This document shows positions 10,504 to 18,932 of a DNA stretch of 29,013 bases, piece by piece. Location of the stretch: positions 1 to 29,013 of the forward strand of contig PJEW03000038.1 of the NCBI GenBank assembly GCA_002900995.3, written 5' to 3'. This DNA is from Ganoderma boninense. Taxonomy: Eukaryota; Basidiomycota; Agaricomycetes; Polyporales; Polyporaceae. The position numbers and the translations under genes are program-made. Below the pieces are notes generated by a model. It made no database searches and had not been told where the DNA came from. It was given only the letters and a program-made list of their open reading frames with translations. Numbering within the stretch: position 1 is the first letter of the stretch; every line of letters starts with the position of its first letter.

Positions 10504-13500
10504 ATGGCTCCGAAACGACCCTCTCCTACGTCAAAAACCAGATGGGCTCAACAGCACACCGTTCAGCGCCCTCCGAAGATCCCGGCCAGGCTCACGGAGG
10601 ATGAGGCGAGGAGCCTTGCGTCGCAAATGCGCGAGCGGTTCAAGTGGGAGGAAGAACCACGGATGTTCCAGGTCGAAGGTGTACGTGCCCAAATCGAAGG
10701 TAGAGACTTGATAATACAAGCCCCTACTGGATCTGGGAAGACCGCAATCGCTGCAGGGCCGCACTTGTGGCACTCGAGCAAGGGCAAGACGACCATTATG
10801 GTCTGTCCATTGCTTGCGCTCGAAGATGAAATGGTCAGTGGATTTTGTCGTCCTCTTTCTGTCCGAGAGGCATGACTTTGTACGCCTAGACCAACACTTT
10901 CGAGACTGAATTCGGCCTGAATGCTCTCGCGATTAACAGCTCGACTGGAAGGCTAACCCAAAAACTCATCAACGTAAGGAATCTTTTTGTCCGATGTGTC
11001 TTCGTAGCGGCTACATATTGACGGTGCACGCAGGAACTCATCGCTGGGCTTTATCAAATACTGCTCATCTCTCCTGAGATGCTTCAATCCCCAAGCTTCA
11101 TCAACCGCGTTCTCCGGAGGCCCACCTTCGCCAACCGCGTCCTCTCTGTTGTCGTTGACGAAGCGCACTGTGTTTCGCACTGGGGAGCAGGATTTCGGAA
11201 GAAATATGGTACGCTCGGTGTTATACGTGCCTTCCTTCCGCGCGGAGTCTCTGTAATACCTCTTACGGCCACGTTAACCCGGCGGGTCGAGCGCGATCTC
11301 GAGCGCGTCCTCCACTTTCCCAAGTCGGACCACAACTGTGTCAACGTTGGCAACGACCGTGCCAATGTATCCATCATCGTCCGTGCATGTGAACACCCTC
11401 AAAACAGTTTCGCTGACCTCGACTTCGTCATCCCCGACATTGTGAATGGCCCTGAAGACATCCCGAAGACGTACATTTACGTCGATGACATCAATGTTGG
11501 CAACCTCATCATCGACCACCTCAACGAGATTCTGGCTGCTCGGTGTCCTGAACTCCTTGCTGCTGGCGTTATCAGGCCCTTTAATGCAACACTCTCTCAC
11601 TCGTACCGCCGTGAAGCCATGGCCGCGTTTCGTGCAAACCCTACTCCCGGCGCTGATCCTATTTCCTCCGAAGCCACAGACTGCATTCGCATTCTCGTGT
11701 GCACAGATGCTGCAGGGATGGTAAGCACAGTCCATCTATCTTTCAAGCAGTGTGCCACTTCAATTCATCTCCACAGGGCTGCAACGTGCGCGACGTAGAT
11801 GTCGTAGTGCAATGGAAGCTCCCAAAGACACTCACCCATTTCGTGCAGCGCGCAGGCCGTGCTGCACGCGCTCGCGACCGCCAAGGCCTCGCTGTTCTCA
11901 TCGCTGAGCGGTCGGCGTACTCCGTTGACCTTCGTCCACCCGCTGCTGATGGCACTCAAAATCCAAGCATGCTTACAAATCCAGGCAAATCCAAGGGCAA
12001 AAAAGCAGCAATGAAGAGTACGACATCAAAGGGAAAGCTACCCAAAGAATACGCAGCCCAGCACGGTCTTCTTCGCGGGGCCTCGAATAAGATCGATGAC
12101 TTCCCCGTGGGTGGGGAGACTCCCTTTCACGACCCAGACACCGACGACGAAGGCCTTACGGCATTTGTGCAGGCACGTAGCTGCCGCCGAGCAATCTGGG
12201 CTAATACATTCCGCAGCACACTTGCCAGTGCGTTCATTTCATCCCCCACTCGCAATCTAACTCATGCTCATCATGACTTGATCAGCACGACCAGATAATG
12301 TGCCCTGTTGTGACATCTGCTCGCCGTCCTTGCTTGACCGAACCCGTCCAACACCGAAAGCTTCCCCCCCAAAGCCACGGATGCGCGCGAAGGGCCACCC
12401 TGACCACGTCGCACAAGTGGCACTGTGTGACTGGCGGCAGCGTACCTTCGACGAGCACCACAAGGACTCCCAACTGGATGCCTCGGCCATCCTCGACGAC
12501 CATCTCATCACCACCCTGACCACTGTCGGAGCATTGACCCCCCCTCAAGTATCACAGATCCTCAGTGACTCTTGGGTTTGGTGGTTGAAGTATGGGGCGG
12601 ACCTTACTCGCTTCGTCTGCGCGCTCCACATCAAGTACGTCCCAATCATCAAGAAGGCTACCGGGAAGACAAGTGTCGCGGCTATGCTTCTGATGCCAAA
12701 CCGCGACACTGGTCCGTCTACGCAATCAACTATGAAGCGACCATATCCAGAAGATGAGTCGCTCGCCCTCTCTAGTTTTCCAAGTGGTACTGCCGGCGAC
12801 AGAGCGCCGCACACTCCAACGGTGCATGCTAAACGAGCGCGAGCTCTTGCACATGACCTTGTTCCGCCCGAGCCTATTCAAGGATGGTATCCCGGCATAC
12901 CCCTTCTCACCCCGTCCGCACCATCACCGACATCTGTCCGTCCTCCCGTAACCCGGCCACCCTTCCCCGCAAACTCACTCTCCACGCCACTGACCCCCAT
13001 CCGTGCGCATGTACAGTCTCCGAGTCAGCATTGGCCGCCGTCGACATCAACTGCCATGCATCACGGACGTCCGCCAGCCATGCCGGAGACACCACTGAGG
13101 TATCAAGTGGCCAACCTCTATGATCACACACCGACTTCCATTGCGCGACCACTACCAAGCCAGCATATACCCGAGTTTGCATATCCGGAGCCTCGCCAAC
13201 CGGTGTACCACCGGTCTCTAGCATACCACGCATCCCCTACTCATTCCGGGTATGCCACTGTACCCACTGCAATGCAGCAGCCTCCGAGTCGTCGGACTCA
13301 TCCGCCTGCATTGAGTTCATACCAACTAGCGCCACCAGTAGGCTACTCCCATCCCCAGTACAGCTACCCGAACATCGCTGGTATGCCACCAGCCCAAGCA
13401 GCAACCTATGGACATGCAGCGCAATCATCCACGTTGTCCGGGGTTTCCGCCCTACCAGCGCCGCCGCCCGCTGACCCCGGGCCATCAACCCATCGTAATT

Positions 13501-13532
13501 CTCAGGACACGCCTTGGCCGTCATGGCCATAA
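10504..13532 (+). CDS. RecQ-like DNA helicase of the mobile element
   Basis: ATP-dependent superfamily 2 helicase of RecQ type. Exons 10504-10833, 10890-10973, 11034-11720, 11777-12227 and 12286-13532 join in phase to about 932 residues. Motif I APTGSGKT lies near residues 73-80, motif II DEAHCVSHWG near 180 (with the RecQ-type aromatic loop after it), motif III TATLT near 215, and motif VI QRAGRAARA near 391-399. A CRR ... PCCDIC cysteine cluster near 502-527, split by the last intron, resembles the RecQ zinc-binding region. The Pro/Ser-rich tail after residue ~690 is unusual and has no recognised domain. A basic Lys-rich stretch (GKSKGKKAAMKSTTSKGK) lies between the helicase core and the cysteine cluster. 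It is divergent from the DUF6589 gene and ends about 400 bp before the right tip. Unwinding of hairpin ends is a plausible but unproven role. Confidence 0.9.
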
Positions 13533-13576
13533 AATGTGCGGTTTTCATTTTGTCTTTTTAGCACAGACTATTAGCT

Positions 13577-13672
13577 GACAGGATGTCGTTGTCTCACTGG
13601 CAGTTCATCCTCCGGGCCCCCGATGTCCGAGAGGGGACTCCAAGGGTTTAAAAACCATTCTCACATCCTGTC
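13577..13672. repeat. 10-bp inverted repeat inside the right end
   Basis: GACAGGATGT at 13577-13586 and its exact reverse complement at 13663-13672 lie just after the helicase stop. The 76-nt spacer makes a stable hairpin uncertain; it may belong to the 3' UTR. Confidence 0.4.
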
Positions 13673-13779
13673 CGTCTCAATTACATGTAACTATATGAAT
13701 ATATTCCAAAGTCTTGTGCTCCTATGAGCGGTGACTGTACAGCTAGGTGAATCCTCTTCGACCGTCTGGAATACCGTGC

Positions 13780-13844
13780 GCGCGATTTCTTGAAGTTAAA
13801 ATTCACACGGTGCGACCCACCAAGAGGGCGCCCGGTCTGCCCAG
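13780..13844 (-). repeat. Subterminal inverted repeat, right copy
   Basis: On the minus strand it begins CTGGGCAGACCGGGCGCCC and follows the inner arm of the right hairpin, as at the left end. The well-kept core includes CCCTCTTGG and GCACCGTGTGAATTT. It is a likely protein-binding site for transposition. Confidence 0.9.
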
Positions 13845-13919
13845 TCGGTATGGCGTGTCGTCCTGCCTTCAAACTCCGCTGATCCCTCGCTCGTTTTGGA
13901 CGACACGCCGACCGACTGG
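13841..13919. repeat. Right-end hairpin of the element
   Basis: Inverted repeat of 21 paired bases: arm 13841-13863 (CCAGTCGGT, AT, then GGCGTGTCGTCC) pairs with 13898-13919 (GGACGACACGCC, G, then ACCGACTGG), with one small internal bulge and a 34-nt loop. It starts about twelve bases inside the right tip, matching the placing of the left hairpin. Confidence 0.95.
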
Positions 13920-13931
13920 CTTGCGAGTCTA

Positions 13932-13940
13932 TAAGAGTCT
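13932..13940. repeat. Right target-site duplication of the 7.4-kb element
   Basis: TAAGAGTCT, identical to 6520-6528 and directly adjacent to the right tip of the element. Confidence 0.9.
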
Positions 13941-14127
13941 CATTCATAGGATACGACTTGTAGCAAGCGCGCACATCTGCGGGCAAAACCCACGTCTGGT
14001 TCCCAATGACGGTACACGGATCTGCCCCGCGCGACTCCAAACTACTACCTTCGGCAAGGTCCGCATTTGCGAACTTGACTGACGCGAGAACGGTGGAAAG
14101 CAGGGTGAGCAAACGACCCACAATCAT
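13932..14127 (-). pseudogene. S41-family peptidase, detached 5' exon with signal peptide
   Basis: The ATG at 14127 opens a typical secretion signal (MIVGRLLTLLSTVLASVKFA). It is followed by a short DPC...WVLPADVRACYKSYPMNETL segment, characteristic of the N-terminus of fungal S41 peptidases. The reading then runs into the mobile element at the ETL codons. Joining this exon, with one copy of the 9-bp duplication, to 6519-6512 gives NETLRAN followed by a GTGAGT donor, in frame. The open frame as it stands continues inside the element to a stop at 13681, so any product would be a short chimeric secreted peptide of 148 residues. Confidence 0.87.
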
Positions 14128-14216
14128 CGTGACTGGGGTGAGGACCAGAAAAGCTGAGAGAGCGTGAGGGGCTGGGTAGCCACGAAGAAGCAGAAAGCGA
14201 GAGGAAAATGTCTCCT

Positions 14217-14224
14217 CTTATATC
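14217..14224 (-). promoter_or_regulatory. TATA-like box of the S41 peptidase gene
   Basis: GATATAAG on the minus strand lies about 90 bp upstream of the ATG at 14127, followed by a pyrimidine-rich leader. The promoter is therefore still attached to the detached first exon and would drive transcription into the right end of the element. Confidence 0.45.
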
Positions 14225-14737
14225 GTGTTTCGTCGACCAGGGACGCGCTGAGGGCGTGATGGGGATGACCCAGAGCCTTTGCAATTCGGTAGTAGGTATC
14301 GTGGGCGCATGTCTGGACTTTGCATCATATGCATATGATCCGAACGGAAGGTGCATTGGCGTTCTCCATCGGCAGGTGCTCATCAGGCCAGCACGCAGAG
14401 ATGGGCATTGTCTCTGTGAGGTATCGTTTCGATTTCCATGCGTCGAGCGACAAGACATTCGAGGGTCGAGTGGATAGGACTCAGGTAAAATGAGTAAATC
14501 TAGGCAGCTTGCCCGTGAATCTCATGCAAAGTTGGGAGGGCTTGGTCTGCCGTGTGGGTAAGGTACTTGCCTGGCCCGAACCAACATCGGAGACCTTTAC
14601 ACCGCATTCTCCATCACTCGCGTGGCTCGACCTGGGTGTAACGGCTGCCAAGCATTGGCATCACGGCACTAATGTCCGTCCCCGAGACCGGGGCCGGATG
14701 TCGCTTGAGCTCTTGAAGGCCTCTAGAGACCAGGTAC
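14225..14737. other. Intergenic, upstream of S41 exon 1
   Basis: This lies between the TATA-like box of the split peptidase gene and the small LTR element. It probably contains upstream promoter sequence. Open frames on both strands carry no recognisable domain. Confidence 0.45.
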
Positions 14738-14924
14738 TGTTAAGATTCCGGGCGCATGGGCGGGATCTCGCGTTTGGCTCGAGAAGCAGAGGGGTGATGG
14801 TGACGGGTTCTCGTTGGAAACGCGTGCGGTACAAGCTGTATCTACGTGGAATATATACCAGCTGTTATCCGATGGTGGCGCGGGGACGAGCGAAACCGAT
14901 CACGTAATCCTAGATGCAACAACA
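14738..14924. repeat. Left LTR of the TRIM-like element
   Basis: 187 bp, TGTTAAGATT ... GCAACAACA. It includes a TATA-like ATATATAC at 14851-14858. Confidence 0.87.
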
Positions 14925-15692
14925 CACCCCCTTGAGCGGTGAAGCGAGGACAGCGAGGAAGGGCAAGGCAAAAACAAAATGTAATGTACGACGAGCAGGA
15001 ATGAATGGGGACACACCCCCTCAAACGAGCGCCGACCAACAACAACAGAGAAAGACCTCGACATCAACCAAAACATACCGGGACCATCCAACATCCGGCG
15101 GGCAGGCACCGCAATGATCCTCGAGTCGGGCTCCAAGCAGGCGGGCTAGCACGTGCGCAGCGGGACGGGCGTCCGGGGAACCCTCGACGGGCGAAACGGA
15201 GTGACGGCGAGCAGCGGCATACCCTCGGCGGGCAGCGGCAGCGGAACATCGAGCGGCGGCAGACCCTCGGCGGGCGGCAGCGGCAGGACGACAACGACGG
15301 GCAGGCCCTCGGCGGGCGGCCATAACGAGCGAGGTTCGATCGGGGTTCGAGCACGGGGTTCAATCGGGGATTCGAGCGCGGGGGGACAGCAGCGGGGACG
15401 TGCGGCAAGCGAGGACGGGGACGACGAGTGACGACGGATGCGGGGACGTACGAGATGCGGGCGCTTAAACGAGCGTCGGCGAGAGCGGGCGCGGAGCGAT
15501 GAGGGTGGCAGCGCAGGGCTCGGGGATATCGTTCGGCGGAGGGAAGAGGGAGGATCGCGGCGGGAAGGGCATCGTGTCTGGGGGGTCCATCGGGAGCAAC
15601 GACGGCGGGGGACTGCACCGATCCGGCAGTGGTGACTTCGGCCTCACCAGGCAGCGCCTCGAATTATCCTTCGGGCAGAGGAGACGCGTTTG

Positions 15693-15879
15693 TGTTAAGA
15701 TTCCGGGCGCATGGGCGGGATCTCGCGTTTGGCTCGAGAAGCAGAGGGGCGATGGTGACGGGTTCTCGTTGGAAACGCGTGCGGTACAAGCTGTATCTAC
15801 GTGGAATATATACCAGCTGTTATCCGATGGTGGCGCGGGGACGAGCGAAACCGATCACGTAATCCTAGATGCAACAACA
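15693..15879. repeat. Right LTR of the TRIM-like element
   Basis: 187 bp, same ends as the left LTR; the one difference I noticed is C for T in GGGG(T/C)GATGG. Followed directly by the GGTAC duplication. Confidence 0.87.
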
Positions 15880-15884
15880 GGTAC

Positions 15885-17010
15885 ATCGCCGAGTGAGAAC
15901 GTAGTCGTGTTGAGGTCGCTTTCCAACAAGCGGCCATAGGCATCCAAGGGGGCCATGAGAGCGAAGAAGAGTCGGTGTTATGAAAAAGAGAGAGAGGAGC
16001 AAGGTGGCGGGCCTGGTCCTATGTGGGTAGGGTCCGCAGGAAAATTAAATAAATTAAATAAAATTAATTCGAAAGAAGGAAATTAAATGGAGAGAGCGAG
16101 GGCGAGTTGGGAGATTTTCGAGTGGTGTGTATCGCGAGAGCCTCTCCCATGCTTGATCTGCTCAAAAATGAGCATCCAGACACAGAGAAAGACGTGGAAT
16201 TAACTTTTGCGGCCGGCGCTAACGCGCCGGGGAGGTGCACCAGATAGATTTTTTATTCACCGGCCTGCGAGTGATTGCAGGAGCACCAAATTTTGCAAAA
16301 TGCTGCGTCCAGTGTTGGTAAATGCAGTATCGCTATTACAACGGTCAAAATATGTAGTGAGGTAAACTGGTACCAGTCGCTGCGAGGTCACTTTACGGGC
16401 GCTTAATCCATCATCTCGCACCTCTCCCTGGTTCCTCCTGCTCTTCGGTGCCTCTATGAGGCCTCTGTTTATAAATAGATACTACAGCTGACTACTCACT
16501 GGAATTTTTATCTTGCTTTGAAGACTATTCAGAACTATGAAGTTGTTTTGATTTGTGTTTTAATTTATTCAGTTGTTCTCACATCCGCTGAGTAAAAACA
16601 CCGTAAATACACTAATACGTACTATGGAGCATCCTCCCAGTGTGTTCAGAGTTTTTTCGGGGGTGGTTGGTGACCAAGGAAAGCAGATACTCGGCCTCGA
16701 GCAGCACGGCGGCGCAGGCAGTTACTGCATTAGGCAGCCGGACATGTCCGGGCCGTCAGGTCCTAGGATTCAAACTCCGTCAGGTCCTGGGAGCCCCCCC
16801 ACAGGTGGCCGACAGCGAGGACGTTTATTGGTCCCGGCCGGGCCGCGGCGCTAGCTGGCATCCCGCCACCGGCAATGCCCGGAGACATGCTTGGTAGACA
16901 ATGATTCGTTCAATCGTAAACTTCATGAATCATAAGTAGTGTTCAGCTGAATACATTGGATCGTGACAGCAAATTCCAACAGAACAGTCCAAAAGCTGGC
17001 CCAAGAATCC
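15885..17010. other. Intergenic, no gene seen
   Basis: Holds an AT-rich stretch near 16040-16090 (repeats of AATTAAAT), a GC-rich near-palindrome at about 16210-16232 (GCCGGCG, TAA, CGCGCCGG), and a short direct repeat CCGTCAGGTCCT near 16756 and 16788. Its right end should include the 3' UTR of the next gene. Confidence 0.45.
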
Positions 17011-18884
17011 TCACAACGCCAACATGACGGCAAACACCGCAAGCATGCCCGACAACCAGCACCACTGCCCCAAACTGGCATAGAACCCCAACCGTCCTGC
17101 AGCGTTCAACTTCGACGCACCGGGCCCCACCAACGACATGAACCCCATGCGCGGCGGGTCGAACGACGGGTGGCTGAAGTTCCCGTAGTAGAACACCACG
17201 AGGTTGCTCCGCAGGAACGGCTGCCCGAGGCTCCAGCTGAACAGCGACTCGTTGCCCGGCCCGGGGATGTCGACGACGTTCGCGACGCACGTCGACGCCG
17301 CGCTCTGCGCGACGAAGTCGCTCGCGTCTATCGCGAACGGCTTCCCCCCGATCTCGAAGGTGAGGTTGTGCGGCGCGCCGCATGGGAGCGTGGGCGCGGC
17401 GTTCGAGTCCGACTTGAACGCGGGCGAGACGGTGCTCAGGATGTTCTTCACGACGTCCTGCGGCCCGCCCACTGCGACTGCGTTCTGCATTAAAATGGCA
17501 CAGTGAGGTGGACGAAGATATGTGACGGGGGGCGCGAGCGTGCTCACGGTATCAATGGCCGCGGAGAGCGTTGGTTTCTTGATTCCCGGCTCCGGAGACT
17601 GCTTGGAGTCGGGCAGTTGTTGGCCGTCAAGGAACACGCCGCCGATTTCGACCTCCCAGTTCCTGACGAACAAGCAAACGTCACTTTGTAAGCTCCGAAT
17701 AATCGCGGACAAACAAGCTTACAAGGGATAGATGTCATTCGGGGCAAACACTGGGGGATCGATACCGCCGTTCTCGGGATCGTAGAGCCGCACAGGCACC
17801 CACGTAATGCTAGAGTTGTCGACGCCATCTGGGAGTCTGCCGATGGTGAGCTGTCCCGTGCCTGCTATGCCATTACGGTTGCCTTGAAGACTGATCTGTG
17901 GGAAGAATGAGCTGCCCGTCTCACCACTTCGGCATATGTCCACGTACGGAGAACATGGGTTGATCAATAACTCCGTTCAGGAATAGCCTGGGCACCAGAG
18001 CGCCAAGGTTCGCTAGCTGCTTCAAGACGTCGTCTGTCGTGATATTGTCCACAGCGAAGTGCAGCTGGCGGTGGGGACAACGTCAGCAAGGCACTCGTCA
18101 CGAGGTACTCCTTCGCCACATACGATTTCAACCATCGCAGCGCCCTGGACGAAGCTGTAGCCGAGAAAGGACATGTCAGCTCCACCCCGATCATCCAGAC
18201 AATAGCAACATAGCAAGCTTCGCACTTGAATGTCATCGGGAACCCCAATCCCAGCATACCGGCCGTTCCATTCCAATTTGCGTCGCTGGCGGCGTCGTCC
18301 ACAGCGCCGATAGTCTGGTTCTTTATCGTGAGGCCCCCAATGGAGACGGTGTCGCGGCCGACTTGGCCCAGCGAAGGGTCGAAGACGTGTGCGAAGTCAA
18401 CTCCAAGCCCTATTTCGGAGCTGTTCCCGGGGATGAACGACACGCTCTTGTCGTATAGGGGGCCGTTGTATGCGTGGCAGACAGCGTTGTCGCATGCGGT
18501 ACTGAATGCGTACAAGTCTGCAGTGTTGGTTGCTGGGTATAATTGGAAAATGTGAGTCGTTTATCGTGGGCAAACAGCGTGAGGAGCCTCACAGATACTG
18601 AGGTTGACTGTGGACTTCCCTATGGTCACGGGCACGGTGTACAGGCTGTACATGAAACCACATTGTCAGCGCATATAGTCGGTCAGTATAGGACGGGATG
18701 GGATCCACCTGTCTGAGATGTCGTTGAATCCAACCTGTCCACCGGAGGACTTTCGGCGGACCAAAGGAAGGACTAGTCCTCCACCAGGAGCAGGCGAACG
18801 ACCGTCCAATACGGCGGTTAAGCCGGAAGAGGGAAAGGAGAGGATAAGGGAAAGGGCGAGGATGCGGCAGGAAAAGGACACCAT
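17011..18884 (-). CDS. Secreted aspartic-peptidase-like (A1) protein lacking the first catalytic Asp, copy 1
   Basis: Eight exons, 18884-18709, 18645-18593, 18532-18226, 18154-18124, 18064-17948, 17895-17723, 17662-17548 and 17484-17011, join in phase to about 481 residues. Signal peptide at 1-24 (MVSFSCRILALSLIL). Pepsin-fold landmarks: YTVPVTIGKSTVNLSI, AGMLGLGFP, PMFSISLQG and VFLDG. The first active-site motif, DTGS in true pepsins, reads STNT at residues 77-80. The second keeps Asp at residue 323 but reads DTNA. The C-terminus is hydrophobic (LSGMLAVFAVMLAL), suggesting a membrane or GPI anchor. Catalysis by the normal Asp pair is therefore not expected; binding or another role is possible. 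An upstream in-frame ATG at 18926 exists, but the signal peptide fits 18884. Confidence 0.8.
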
Positions 18885-18924
18885 GCTGAGTCCCGTCACG
18901 TAGATTCGACCCGGTGAGGCTCGC

Positions 18925-18932
18925 ATTTATGA
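18925..18932 (-). promoter_or_regulatory. TATA-like element upstream of A1-like gene copy 1
   Basis: TCATAAAT on the minus strand, about 40 bp before the chosen ATG. Its closeness would favour translation from 18884, not from the ATG at 18926, which overlaps it. Confidence 0.35.

Larger units (their letters stand above)
6529..13931. mobile_element. 7.4-kb DNA transposon-like element with hairpin ends, DUF6589 and RecQ-like helicase genes
   Basis: The boundaries are set by a perfect 9-bp duplication, TAAGAGTCT, at 6520-6528 and 13932-13940. Removing the element and one copy restores a continuous peptidase exon. The tips are inverted repeats: TAGGCTCG at the left and TAGACTCG (minus strand) at the right. 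Inside each tip is a long hairpin, then a subterminal inverted repeat of about 66 bp. Cargo is two divergent genes filling almost the whole length: DUF6589 protein (6714-10413, -) and RecQ-like helicase (10504-13532, +). Both reading frames look intact, so the copy may be young. No reverse transcriptase, tyrosine recombinase, Rep/HUH motif or recognised DDE transposase is seen. An 8-bp duplication with the flanking T as chance match is also possible. Confidence 0.88.
14738..15879. mobile_element. TRIM-like non-autonomous LTR retrotransposon
   Basis: Two 187-bp direct repeats, 955 bp apart and differing at about one position, flank a 768-bp interior. The unit is bordered by a 5-bp duplication, GGTAC (14733-14737 and 15880-15884). 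The repeats begin TGTT and end AACA, as LTRs do. The interior is GC-rich with repeated CCCTCGGCGGGC units and has no gag, protease, reverse transcriptase or integrase. I see no convincing tRNA primer site. A G-rich run (minus strand AAGGGGGTG) beside the left repeat hints that the element reads on the minus strand. Near-identical LTRs imply a recent insertion. Confidence 0.85.

Noticed and set aside
6529..13931. Helitron, Crypton or KDZ element
   Set aside because: No Rep/HUH motif or TC...CTRR ends (Helitron), no tyrosine recombinase (Crypton), and target duplication with inverted tips excludes both. I see no recognisable KDZ transposase, though a distant link through DUF6589 cannot be excluded by eye.
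15064..15618. 184-codon Cys/Arg/Pro-rich minus frame inside the TRIM-like element
   Set aside because: It arises from the repeated GC-rich units and has no gag or other known motif.
16760..16790. tRNA T-arm-like GGATTCAAACTCC
   Set aside because: The G53-C61 pair is missing and no D-arm, anticodon arm or acceptor stem fits.
18519..18532. Alternative acceptor at 18520 for A1-like copy 1
   Set aside because: It would delete the whole active-site loop; the 18533 acceptor gives ungapped alignment with pepsin-type proteins.
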